Source of the DNA: Hevea brasiliensis
Taxonomy: Eukaryota; Streptophyta; Magnoliopsida; Malpighiales; Euphorbiaceae
Assembly (NCBI RefSeq): GCF_030052815.1
Contig: NC_079499.1
Coordinates: 103,822,480-103,886,479 of the forward strand
DNA: 64,000 nt
Reading direction: 5' to 3'
Shown here: piece after piece, positions 48,341 through 59,664 of the stretch
Layout of the letters: each line of letters begins with the position of its first letter
Numbering within the stretch: position 1 is the stretch's first letter
Made by a program: the position numbers and the translations under genes
Notes under the pieces: model-generated
The model's input: the letters and a program-made list of their open reading frames with translations, nothing else
The model's database searches: none
What the model was told of the DNA's origin: nothing

Positions 48341-51300
48341 TTCCCTTTTCCTATTTTTGGTATTGTTGGTATCTTTTCAACCTGCTGTACTTATTCCTTA
48401 ATTTTAGTCCTATCTCATCCTTACACCTTTTCCTTCAAAGATGTCTATCCCATCATCAACTTTAACTTTCTTTTTATTTCTTAGTCTTATCTTGATTACT
48501 AGTTCCATTACTTCGGGGATTCTAACCTTACGATTTTCTCCTACCAGCACATTCTTCACCTTTTGTAACACTTATAATTAACCATAGAAAATTCATTTTT
48601 GTAACCCCTTTCCCAACTTAACTATCAGAACATTATCATTCCCTACCAGCCTTAGTAGGAAATTGCTCATCCTGGATGGATAGGAGCTCCAGAAACTATA
48701 AGTTCCATCTGAACTAACACGGCTGTGGGAAATGTGTGTCATGCCTTAATTCCAAACAAGATACTTCACGTGTTCATTCTCCTTAATATAATCATATATA
48801 CTGCCCATAGCTTTCTAAACTTCAACCTCAAATTACCCATCAGCAACAATTTCATCTATTGAAACTCATCCATAAATAGTACTTCATCTAGCTCATAGTT
48901 TAAAACAGTCGCAAGCCTTAGTAGCTAACTCAATTTAACTCCTGTCATTACTCTGATCGTCCTTTCATACTTAACACTAGGTATGTACTTACTGTCATTC
49001 TCATTTCAGGAAATTGTATATGAATTGGTGCCTATCAAAATCTCAAATAACTAGGTCTCCTTGCCTCAGTCTCTGCTCCTTATCTAACGCTCTGGAATCA
49101 AAAACACGAGCTAAACTTGAAAAGAAAGAAAAATATCCTCTATATTCAACTACGCCCGATTGTCCATATAATAATGTTTAACCTATGTTTCTTAGTTTTT
49201 CTCTTCAAATTTCATCATCTCCTAGCACAATTGTGCTCTACCAATAAGGTATCATCTGCATGAACCCTTTACTATACCATCGTCCTTCCTGACATAATAT
49301 TTTATAATTTATTAACTTTACTTATACTCGACCTATGATTCATATCTATCATTGTTTATTGTGCCCTTAACTTTTGTTGATTCCTGAAAGATTTCTCTCA
49401 CTAATAAATTTTTCCAACACTAATTCCACCCTTATCTAGGGTCATTAATTTGATCCTTGAACTTTCTAGTGATTTATAACCATCCAGACTTGTCACTTTT
49501 CGTTCTACCCCTACTATTGTCCTGTCGTTATTGCTTCACTACAAAGTGATTCTGTTGATCACACTAAAAATGTTTGCCTGACATTCATAACGAACCTCTA
49601 ACTACCTTCTCACTATCTCAAAAGTCTAACCTAAAACCTATGTGTCATTATCTATCATTCTTTTCCTCTCATCATACCTATTTGATCCCTTAGACTGACT
49701 TTTATTCAACTTACTGCTTACTAACTTCTCTTTCTCTACCTATTTAGGTAGTCCGCAATACCATCGCACACCTTCTAACATTTACTCATTATTATTGTAT
49801 TCCATACCTCCATCACTTTTCTCACTAATGTGGTCCCATTTTGGGTTTTCCATCCTTGTCATTCTCCTTGCCAAGAATAACACTTAGCCTATCCTATATC
49901 TTAACTTTGTTCCTTTTATTATGCGCTCTTTAGGTTGTCCATTCATTTATTTCCTTTGTCTTACCCAAAATAGAACTTGACTATTCTATCCTGGTTCCAT
50001 TCTTCTTCCTAACATAATAGCCGTATTTGCTAACTATATCTTCAGAGTCTCTATCGCGTTATCATATGTCTGTATACTCAGATTTGGTCCTTTGACCACT
50101 CTAGCTAGTACTTCCACTAGCATTTAGATTATATTGCATCCGCAATCAATTGCCCAAACTTTCATTCTGCACTTTCTTTATCCATTGGCCTTCATGATTT
50201 ATCTTCGCTAATTTATTACTCTTAACACTATTATAATTAGATTATACTATTGTTTTGAATAATTTGAAATTAGAAAGGAACTCAGCAAATTACAGTCATA
50301 CTTTTATTGTATGATCTCTATTCTTATCCTTTAGCTTACATAATACCCTTACCACCTCGAGAACTGATTCTGTAGTAATTTTATTTATTTGTTATTATTA
50401 TTATTATCCATGTTTACTCAATTAACCAAAACTTAAGGTTCCGGGCACCCAAACCCGTCATCCAATTCAAAGGATTTACATCCATCGTGATCTGATTATA
50501 TATGATTCCTATAATAGAACTTGTATCCTCTCCAGGATACCCGAGCCAACTACTCTCTACCACACTCTACAGTCCCATCTGGGACACTATTCCATAAGTC
50601 ATCATTATCAATAATAACCTTTGATCCATTCTGAAAAGATATGACTATATCCTAACTTGCTGCAACAAAGGTACTACATCTACCACCTTGCCAGAACCAT
50701 GTCAAGTTAATGACTCTTTTATCATATCATAGCTCTATAAATCATCAATTCATAGTTTCGACCTTCTCTAGGTAGTAGAGTTGTACTTTATTCCATACTG
50801 ATACACATAAGGTATACTATTCTCACTCTATAAGTGTCACCTTTACTTTGCAACTAGTCCGAAACCTCTGGTCTGATGGCAACTCTTGATGTAACTCTAG
50901 CTCATGTCAGTAATCGAGTCACCGACTCTAGTTATAACCCAACCGTGACCTTTCAATATTCTAACTCTAGACTCTTAACCAGAGTTCCCAACTCCTCTGC
51001 AAATATAGAACTCGCTCGCATAACTGTACCAAAATGTAAGCCATCTCAAACACCCTCATTATGGAGCACCACGGGGATGCACGCAGCTCTACACAATAAT
51101 CTCATGTCGGTACTGTAATCTGCAGCTAAAAGAGCAGACAACGAGAACAATGTATAGGTACTACGATACGCCCCGATGCATCACTAGGTCTCCTAATTTC
51201 TTATCTCTCCGAATCTTCTATTATCACAAACTTATTCTCGACTGGGTCATCTACCGATGACCGCCAGAGTGGTATCCTCATCCTTATCTAGGCAACTGTA

Positions 51301-51622
51301 CTTTTAAGACTCACTTTTATGTACTCGTGCCTTACACGAAATGGGCACACCATTTAAACCCATACTGACAAAAATATAACATTTCTTGGAGTACGTATCC
51401 TCATGATAGACCTCACATGTCTACTAACTCTATTTCACATTTCTGTGTACTCCACGAAATCAAGACACTAACTGAGGTAATCTTATATTTCCCGAGGTAT
51501 AACGTAGAATCTAGAAACAAAGAATTACAGGAAAAGACGAAACAGAATCCTATACTCCGCATGTGACTCCTAGTAGACTCTTCCCAACACTTAGATAATT
51601 TTTTCCTATGAATCTGAAGCCT
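48341..51622 (-). other. Element D internal region without coding capacity
   Basis: This takes the place of gag, protease and reverse transcriptase but has no substantial reading frame on either strand. It is homologous along much of its length to 35760-39150 of element A. The homology ends abruptly near 48285, where D enters RNase H coding and A goes on with other sequence. A few stretches translate to similar peptides in both elements (for instance KVRIPEV-like, near 48520 in D and 38921 in A), a hint of former coding. Confidence 0.6.
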
Positions 51623-51624
51623 AA

Positions 51625-51636
51625 GCTCTGATACCA
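51625..51636 (-). promoter_or_regulatory. Element D primer-binding site
   Basis: TGGTATCAGAGC on the minus strand, four bases downstream of the 5' LTR end (GTCGTGACA), complementary to the 3' end of initiator Met tRNA. Present once. Confidence 0.9.
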
Positions 51637-51640
51637 CATT

Positions 51641-53403
51641 TGTCACGACCCAACCTATGGGCCGGACCGGCACTAGGACCTGGGCCAGCCTAAAGCCCCC
51701 GAGGCCCGTAGTAAGCCTAACTGTTCATTAACCTAACTCTAAGGCCCATTTGGGCCCAATTTCAAGAAACCAAACGGACAGAGTCCGGCCATAAAATGGA
51801 CTTTCTAACGGGGAGTTTTCGACTCACCCGACCTGTAAACATAATAAATACTCAATTGGGGAGCTCAGCTCACCTTCCACATACTCATATCCTCATAAAA
51901 ATAAATGGGAGCTCAGCTCCCTCATCCAATCCATCAAACATACATATCATTATACGTTTACAGGTCCAACATGATAATAATATTATAGACCATAATCAAA
52001 TAAATACTTCTAACACATGCGAAAATTCTAGGAGTAAATAAAATTACACAAATATTGATAAACAACCTGCAAAGGAGAAAAGCAGGTTAACCCAGAATAA
52101 AATATCCTCCTGTGGCCTGTAAAAATTTTTGAACAGGAGTGAGCGTTCGACTCAGAGAGTAAAATATCAATTTTAACCATAATCTCTATAACTATCTAGA
52201 ACTAATGCAACCTGTGGAGTGAAATGCAATAGCAACCATATTTTCACATCATAACAACAAAAAGGTAATTTGAAGCACTCACGCACCCTGTAACATCAAT
52301 CATAATATATGGGAGCTGATCCCCTATACAGCTCTCTTAAATCCAACCTGGTGCCAGCGAAGAACTCAGCTCGGACTTCCACTTAATAACCAAATCGAGG
52401 GTCCCAGCGAAGAACTCAAGCTGTGACTACCCCTCGAAGGATCGGGTCCCAGCGAAGAACTCAAGCCGTGACTACCCGTCCTATCCATAGTCCACACCAC
52501 ATCACACGCACGCCAATGCACGCACACTGCTCCAAATTACCGCAACAACATTCATGGCACTTTAACAGTTATCAATGCAACATAAATCGTGCCTAGAGTT
52601 TAACTACATAATTATATGCATATAAGTGATGCATGGGCATGCTGACATATAATAATATCGAAATTACAATTAAAATTAATATTTTACTCCACGACTTGAC
52701 GGCAATCACCGTGGCGGCCGGCGGAGGAAGAAGGTCATTCCGGCTCACCTGACAATTATATTACAATTATTTAATACAAATGACCCAATACAAATCAAGA
52801 AAAGACCCAATACGTCCTAAGTCGTGCCGAAAATCCGGCAGAGTCTCCCCTACACCTAGGACCTACCCAACCTGCAAAAGGGCTCAAAACACACTTCTAT
52901 ATCCACAATCCATATATCCACAACTCAATCACATCACACAGCCCCTCCTGGACCCATCAAATCAATCATTCATCACAATATGTAAAATTTCAATTTAGTC
53001 CCTATAATTGACCATTTTTGCAAAAACTGCCCAAATAAGCTCTAAAAATTCTAAAACTTTGCCCCGCGGTCCTAGCAATATTACTAGGCTATTGCAAAAA
53101 GAATCATAATTTTCTAAGCTACCACGAATATTTTATAAATTTTTAATCCTATTTAAGCACTAGAAAATTACAAAAAAGCAAGGTTTGGGTTTACCTTTAC
53201 CGATTCCGACTTTGGAGACGCACTCGGGACGTCTGACAATGGGGGGGGGATAGCCAAAACCTCGATCCAATTCGGAGACTTTTCCGATAACGGGTCTGTC
53301 TGGACGGAAATTCACAGATCCGGACAATTGTCGAATTTCCGCGAATTGAAGATACCTACACGAAGCCCAATAATAATATATAAAAAAAATCAGGGGTGTT
53401 ACA
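51641..53403 (-). repeat. Element D 5' LTR
   Basis: Partner of 44499-46259 with matching ends. Differences are scattered substitutions plus a small cluster of indels around 52688-52740. It would carry the element's promoter. Confidence 0.93.
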
Positions 53404-53759
53404 AAAACAGAGATTCTAGATTCGGAGTCCATATAAGGGTGGGGAAGGTGTTAGGCACCCCGCCTCATCCCTCAAATGAGGGTAAACGGATTTAATTTTA
53501 TGCTCTTTCACAAATTAAAAGGATAATTGAGGGATTAGGATAATAATGATGTTAATCCTTTTGTGCAAAATAAAGGAATGTTTGATATTTCACTCATTTT
53601 GGGTTGCCCAGGAACACAAGTTCGTGAGATGGCCCTTTAGTGAGTAAATGTTTGAGTGAATTTATCTTGTGCGTTAGGGTCATGTCATTTAGTTTAAATT
53701 TCGTTAAGAGAGCTTGGGCAGGGAATTTCTCCCGATCTCTAGATATATTTATTAAGGGT

Positions 53760-54180
53760 TGGGAGATTTTGGATAAGAACTCTCCTCTGATCTCCCTGTT
53801 TTAATTTAAGCGAGAATCAGGTAAGAACTCTCCCCTGATCTCTTTTGGTTTAAAATTGGTAAAGGATCTCGGATAAGAACTCTCCTTCGATCTCCGCATT
53901 TTATTTGAATGAGGACCGGGTAAGAACTCTCGCCCGACCTCTTAAAGTATTCGGTTTAAGATTTTAAAGGGGAATCTCGGATAAGAACTCTCCTCCGATC
54001 TCCACATATTTAATAAAGTTTTTTGGGTTGAGAATCGGATAAGAACTCTTCTTCGATCTCTTTAAATATGTAATTTAGAGTTTTAATGAAGGATCTCGGA
54101 TAAGAACTCTCCCCCGATCTCCTATTTTTTTTTTGAATGAGGATCAGGTAAGAACCCTCCCCGACCTCTTTAAATTTAAT
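53760..54180. repeat. Degenerate tandem repeats with a TAAGAACTCTC core
   Basis: About eight units of 47-61 bases, each containing GG(A)TAAGAACTCTCCYCCGATCTC followed by a TTTAAAT-rich part, at roughly 53776, 53823, 53874, 53928, 53978, 54039, 54098 and 54149. Two unit types (CTCGGATAAG and CGGGTAAG / CAGGTAAG) tend to alternate, which suggests a doubled ancestral unit. Confidence 0.85.
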
Positions 54181-55783
54181 TACAATCGTATATCGTAAGA
54201 ACCTTAGACTAAGGGTTCTGGCATCCGAAGACGCCGGGAACCCGAACGAGGCTTCTCTTAACCCATTGATACCTTATAACTAGGGAGAGGATACCATACT
54301 ACATTTTTACCGATCTCCTTTGTGATTGCCTTACAAGTACTCTTTGGCAGGCAATGTTTGATCTCTTTCGTTTACTAGTCTGGGATCCGATCTTACCTCG
54401 ATCCCCACTATACCAGGTTATCTCCTGAGCTTGTTTAGTGGTTTGACTTCATAACTTTTCCTCCGATTTATTATCCAAACTTTATTATTTTAAAGAAGCT
54501 CTCGTGTTAAGATACATCTACCGACATTTTATTAAACTACCTATACGTTACCCGTAACCAGAACACCTATATTTGAAGGTAATAAAGACTAAGAACAAAT
54601 AAATAACATGAACTGATGAATAAAAGGTAAACTCAAGAGAATAACTATCTACGTGGGGCTCTTTAACATAACTGAACTCAATGAAAATTACGAGCATGAA
54701 AACGAAGAAAATAAAAAGTGAGCATTTGATAACGCAACGGTCTAGACACTTACCTGTGGGGGATTGAGTCTACTGAACAAACTGTGGAGCCACAGATATT
54801 GTAGAGCTGCGAGTTAATAGTCTGGGGACTAATGCTTGCTTTGAAATAACGAATACCAAGTTAGAATGCAGTCGAGTCGAAGTGACAGTAACCGGGTTGG
54901 AATGAGAGTGAGCTTGGAAAATAATAGGTTGATATTAAGATGGTGAAGACAAAACTGAAACTAAGAGATGGTGTTGCAGAGTAGTGAACAAACTGAAAAT
55001 AAAGAATTTCAGCGTCCAACACTCCTTCAATGGAAATACTTTAGAAAACTGGTTTCTGAAGTTTCTCTAATTTGAAAGCTTAAAATAGCAGAGTAGCAAG
55101 ACTGAATCAAGTTTCAGAGCCTTTCCACTATAATCACCACCCTTCTTTTTTCGTTCCCTCCTTTTTTCAACAGTATTACATGCAGGTATTTATAGGGAAC
55201 GAGTGCTCCTAATGAAGGGTCAGGATTTCTCCTGAGGGAGATGGAAGGTTTAGATTTTAAAGGACATGATCTGATGCGTGAGAATTGAAGAGAATCAAAA
55301 TAGATGACTGAGATCCTACTCAGAATATTTGTCCTTTCTCTTTTCTAATCCAACGGCTCAAAATCTTCTTGTCAAGGGAGATTCGAGGGCCAGGAATAAA
55401 AGGCGCCGATCCTGTTGTCTTCTCTTTGATCCAAGGGCTCCAGGCTTGTCCTTACAAGTAAGATCAACGGTGGAGATCGAGATGTACAGGACTGCCATGA
55501 CATGTCCTGGCGCCTGTCAGCATTGTGGGCGATTCTGCAAATGAAGCGTGCGGTGAAGATTTGATCTTGCCTGCAACGCTTTAACTACCTCGGCTCTGAT
55601 TATGAAAAGGGTTATCGGAAATTGTCTCATCCTTTCCTTGCTTTTCGATCTTCCATTCCTTCTGATCTTTCTATTATGACCCTTTTCCGATCTCTCATAC
55701 CAGGCCCCTCTCCCGATCTCTCCCATTCCAGAACCTTCCCCTCTATCTGAGCTGCTTCAGTCAAAGCATTTAATCCTTCGGTT

Positions 55784-55840
55784 ACCGATGCATCCGCTTC
55801 GATTTCTGCTAGTAATAAATGCTCAGACCCCCTATATATA
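55784..55840 (+). promoter_or_regulatory. Promoter-like module 1 (TATA box), antisense to element C
   Basis: CGATGCATCCGC and AATGCTCAGAC are followed by the TATA box TATATATA (55833-55840), about 90 bases before the ATG at 55931. The same order and spacing recur at 56736-56790. A CT-rich leader follows, as is common in plant 5' untranslated regions. Confidence 0.55.
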
Positions 55841-55930
55841 TGCCTCAACGAGGCATCTTTCCGCATTTCATTTCTTCTCTTTCCACTTCTCACTTCTCCT
55901 GTTCTAGCTTCTCCGACAACAATCCCGGCC

Positions 55931-56230
55931 ATGATGACTGCTCTTAATCTTTTTCCGATTGTTCACTTTGTTCCTCGACTGAAAATTTATGATCCCGGTG
56001 ATCGGAGAATCATGATAACCACCTCTGATGACAGTGAGAGAACCGGACTAATTTACCAATCCAGATCGAGAATATCGATCGTGTCGATCTCGAGTCGGTC
56101 CACCGATATAATCGGCGAACCGATTTCAAGTGAGAAGACTGCTAATTTCCCTTTCAAAATCGGTGACCACCCTTTGAAGTTCATTTGGCTCCTCACCACA
56201 TCGGGCGTCCCGACTGCAGCTCGGTTCTGA
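55931..56230 (+). CDS. Unknown 99-codon reading frame after promoter-like module 1
   Basis: An open frame of 99 codons beginning MMTALNLFP, about 90 bases after a TATA box. I recognise no family. It is rich in Ile, Ser and Arg and lacks clear membrane segments. It lies in the putative LTR of element C on the strand opposite to pol and upstream of the larger antisense frame. It may be the truncated beginning of an older copy of that unit, or it may not be coding. Confidence 0.3.
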   Translation: MMTALNLFPIVHFVPRLKIYDPGDRRIMITTSDDSERTGLIYQSRSRISIVSISSRSTDIIGEPISSEKTANFPFKIGDHPLKFIWLLTTSGVPTAARF

Positions 56231-56735
56231 TTGATAACATCAACGATGACCCCTCCCATCATCATGAGAGTCATAGTCACCCCATCTGAGCTGCACATCT
56301 ATCCAATGCCTATGGCTGGCTTTCTGATCAGACACATCTTTTGATTCAGCCACGAGACTAGGCTTTGACATAGGTCCTTACTAGGTATAATGTAGTGCCG
56401 ATCTTTAGAGATCGCCCAAATGATGTAATCTAACCTTTAAAGGTTCTTAATGATGTAATCCGATCTCTTGAGATCGCCCAAATGATGTAATCTGACCTTT
56501 TGGAAATGAAATGGAGTTTTATTTTACAGTTATCATTTAATTATTGCATTGGTTATTTTTCGATCTCTAATGTGTTTATCCGATCTGGTTCCTCATTGAA
56601 TCACCCTTAGCTGATCTATAACTCTGAACATCTGCCTTAATCCGAGGACCCTGGCCATCCGATCTCCTCTTATTTTATTTATTTTGTTTCTAGAACCTTC
56701 CCATGACGCGTCAGAAAAGCGGGCAAATTACACCT

Positions 56736-56790
56736 ACCGATGCACCGCCTGGGGCTCTGTGAGCATTGAATGCTCAAACTGGTATAAATA
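56736..56790 (+). promoter_or_regulatory. Promoter-like module 2 (TATA box) for the antisense frame
   Basis: ACCGATGCACCGC, AATGCTCAAAC and TATAAATA (56783-56790) repeat module 1 with almost the same spacing (47 versus 49 bases to the TATA box). A CT-rich leader and the ATG at 56947 follow about 157 bases downstream. The arrangement fits an RNA polymerase II promoter reading against the retrotransposon. Confidence 0.6.
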
Positions 56791-56946
56791 GGGGGAGGCT
56801 CTCTCATTTGCTCCCCTATGTCATTTTCGGCCTTCTGCTTACAACTTATACCTTCTCTCATTTCTTCAAGTCTTTCCGGCACCGATTACATTCCGTTAAG
56901 GACTTTAATCCCTCCCTTAGATAATTTCTTTTGTTTTTGTTTGAAA

Positions 56947-58782
56947 ATGAGCGGTGCCGAAGATCAGAGAGCGGCGAGCCCCCCTTCCGTCCATGTCTCG
57001 TGGTCATCGGATGAAGTTGAAGTGGTCGAACCAGGTGGGCGATCTAAGCCTCCTACGACTTCCTCTTTAGTTCGTGGTCGAGCAACTCAATCAAGGCGGA
57101 CATCTTCCTCGAGTAGAGAGAATATCCCAGTGGACGAGTTGCCATCGATCCTCCAGGAAACCGATCTACAATCCATTAGTCAAGAATACAACCTTCGAAT
57201 CGACTCCTTCAAGCTTATCAAATGCCATGGCGATCTCAGAGCCGAACACTTTTTCGAGGAAAATGATGCGATAATGGTGTACGAAGAGCAATTAAAAGTC
57301 GGGCTTCGGTTTCCCCTTGACGACTTCTTCAAGGACGTCCTAAAATTTCACCATGTCTCGGTGGCCCAAATACATCCGAATTCATGGCGGATCCTGGTGG
57401 CCTTCAGGGGATTCTGCCGAGCTAAGGGACTCGATCCTACAGCGAAGGTGTTTGCTGAGCTGCATAGGCTCACTCGTCAAAAGGACGATGAGTACTGATT
57501 CTTTCAAGCAAAACTGCATTGTGGGCTCTTTATCGATCTACCCTCCTCACTGAAGAATTGGAAAAATCACTTCTTTATATTAAGGAGCAAGATTCCGAAT
57601 GGTTTCGAAGGTTTCCCCCGAAGCTGGCAATATCTGGTCCCGCCACTTCCGAAGCATGTCACCCTGAGTAGGGATGAGGGCGCCATGGTAATGGAGCTAA
57701 AGGATCAGGCGGCCACTCAGAAGTTCTCCTGCTTAGATGTAGTGATGGTCGAACTGCACCATTGGATGATGCGGCTGGTTACTGGAGAAGAATACGGGCT
57801 CCAGCTCTCTGATCTCAGCCCTGGTACTTTCTATATCTCTGATCTCTGGGCCTTAGCGAACTCACTGACTTTTCTTTGTGTAGGTATGGTAGGCGGCGAG
57901 GCTTCCAAAGAGAGCCGAAAGAGGAAGAGTGAGGCTTCCAGGAAAGTGCGGGAAATGAAGCGCGCCGAGGCATGGCAGACGGCAAGGCATAATTCAAGAG
58001 AGGTACCGGGAGGCTCGTCCCGACCCTCGGGACAGCTGATCCCTGAAATAGAGATAGCTCAGTCTCCTCCTCGACAAGAAGAGCCACCACCTCCACCAGT
58101 TGCTTCGAGTGCGGAAGGGGGTCCTTCCCAACCTACTACGAGGACCCTTTCCCGTAGCGCCCAGGTTCTCATTCACTCCCTGGAGAAGAACTGATCTGTA
58201 CAAGAGAATCCAGGCTTGGCCAAAGTTCTGGGCGCTACCATACGCCTTCATGAGGATTGGAATAGGTTGACCCTGAATGGCATTGACGATCTCCTAGCCC
58301 AGACGATGAGTTTGAGCGTAGAAAGTTTGGTGAACCAACACATAATCAGGGAAAAGGCTCATCTTCTGAGGCAAGAGATTCTGAAGGCGGTCCAGGATGC
58401 AGCTTTCGATCGAGCTCAACTTTCATCCGCCCAGGACTATATAGTTGAAATTGAGGGTCGGATGAAATCCTATGAGGATAAATTGGCCGAGCAGGCTCAT
58501 GAACTCGAAGGAGCTCGGGCCCTCCGAACTGCTGACATCGCTCGCCTCACTGAAGAACTTAGAGCGAAAGAAGAAGAGGCAGTGACGAGGGAGGCTGGTG
58601 CTTACGTGAACGCCCATGGCGACCTTTTGGCTGAGCTCAGGAGGCGTTATCCTGAGGAGGACTTCTCCTGGAAGGTGGACCTGGCTCCTCAAGATGAAGA
58701 GGAGAGCGAGGAGGAAGCTGAGGGAGATAGAGAGGGTGAGCGAAATGTAGAACAGGCTGGGGGTGATCCTCTAGCCGAATGA
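56947..58782 (+). pseudogene. Antisense additional ORF, gypsy-type Transposase_28-like
   Basis: One frame of 611 codons runs from the ATG at 56947 to the TGA at 58780, broken only by TGA at codon 184 (57496-57498, where family members have Trp) and TGA at codon 416 (58192-58194). Residues about 105-215 (LRFPLDDFFKD, then IHPNSWRILVAFRGFCR, then WKNHFF) resemble the Pfam family of putative gypsy-type transposon proteins (Transposase_28) found as extra, often antisense, frames in Tat-lineage elements. A basic, Ser-rich segment follows (around 330-400). After it comes a predicted coiled coil (about 455-552, ending EELRAKEEEAV) and an acidic tail. It has its own TATA box. An intron before the GTATGG at 57892 is possible. 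Its function is not known. Confidence 0.7.
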
Positions 58783-59100
58783 CTTGTATTTTTCTTACTT
58801 TGAAATGAAATGAAATTCTCTTTTTTGTTCAATGACTTGATGAGATCGGAAAGTATCTAAGTTGTACAAGCGCTTGATTGTTTGAACCTGTTAGAACATC
58901 AACTTAAAAGCGATTATTAATCTATGTATGAGGGGTCGGAAAAACATTGTAAGCATGAGATCGGCCTAAGCCGAGAACAAACATCGGATAGATCTTTAGA
59001 TCATTAGAATTGGAAACTTGATTTAACTTTCTAAGCTCGGAAACACCATTAAGTTGGGCTGCAACCTTAACTTTATTAAACAATTTTCCACAATGTTTAT
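58783..59100. other. Non-coding stretch after the antisense frame
   Basis: AT-rich sequence following the TGA at 58780-58782, containing AATGAAATGAAAT. It is probably the antisense transcript's 3' untranslated region. No canonical AATAAA signal was seen. Confidence 0.4.
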
Positions 59101-59420
59101 AAAGGGGAGATCAGAAATAAGATTGGATGGCACGGAGATCTGACATTAATTTGATTTCCTTTGATGGGAGATCGTAGACAAGACCGAATGGCATGGAGGC
59201 CTGATATTGGTTTGAGAGATCGGGACTGAGGTTGAACGACATGGAGACTTGACATTGGTTCGATCTCTCTGGTGAGAGATCGATAATGAATTGTATGACA
59301 TGGAGACTTGATGTTAATGTGATCTTCTTGGGAGATCGGGAATGTGATTGAATGGTGTGGGGACCTGATATTGGTGTGACCTCCTTTGTTGAGAGATAGG
59401 AAAACATTTGACTAGATGCG
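59100..59420. repeat. Degenerate 55-60 bp tandem repeats near the LTR start
   Basis: About five units, each with GAGATCGGGAATGA...GAATGGCATGGAGACCTGATATTGG in variant form. They lie 100-400 bases inside the LTR start at 59528. They are too diverged to be recent. The open frame on the minus strand here is a by-product of the repeat. Confidence 0.8.
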
Positions 59421-59528
59421 GGATCGGCTTATTTCCTAATCAGTTTACTTATAACTGAGGAATCTCAGTTGAGGGTCGATTTTCAAAGTTCATTGATTTC
59501 AGTGATCGGCCAAAATATGGTGTCGACA

Positions 59529-59543
59529 GCTGCCCCTCTTTAC
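59529..59543 (-). promoter_or_regulatory. Element C polypurine tract
   Basis: On the minus strand GTAAAGAGGGGCAGC abuts TGTCGACACC. It is the expected plus-strand primer and the basis for placing the 3' LTR start. Confidence 0.75.
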
Positions 59544-59664
59544 ATAATTTCTATTGAAGGGAATAAAATTTTTCCGTGTAGGAATTATGTAAAGATTCAG
59601 ACCCATATTTTGGGCGATTGGGTATTAAAACATTGAGACTCAAAATTAAAGTTAGGAAACTAAA

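Larger units (their letters stand above)
44499..53403 (-). mobile_element. Element D: complete Tekay-like element with TSD AAAAC
   Basis: A minus-strand LTR retrotransposon nested in element C's LTR. The right (5') LTR is 51641-53403 and the left (3') LTR is 44499-46259. Five-base duplications AAAAC flank both ends exactly (44494-44498 and 53404-53408). A Met-tRNA primer-binding site and a polypurine tract are in place. The LTRs are 1763 and 1761 bases and differ at roughly 35-45 positions by eye, which indicates a fairly recent insertion. Inside are only a damaged RNase H-integrase segment and about 3.3 kb without coding. It therefore had to be mobilised by proteins from another element. Confidence 0.93.
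53404..59528 (-). repeat. Element C putative 3' LTR, right part
   Basis: The start at 59528 reads TGTCGACACC on the minus strand, directly after a GTAAAGAGGGGCAGC polypurine tract, and pol and the 3' untranslated region lie upstream. Removing D and one AAAAC joins it to the stub at 44369-44498. It contains degenerate tandem repeats at both ends (53760-54180 and 59100-59420) and, on the plus strand, promoter-like modules and a long reading frame. The second LTR is outside the window, so the claim that all this is LTR rests on the polypurine tract position. Confidence 0.65.

Noticed and set aside
59111..59407. 98-codon minus-strand frame with periodic peptides
   Set aside because: It is a by-product of the 55-60 bp tandem repeats inside the LTR.
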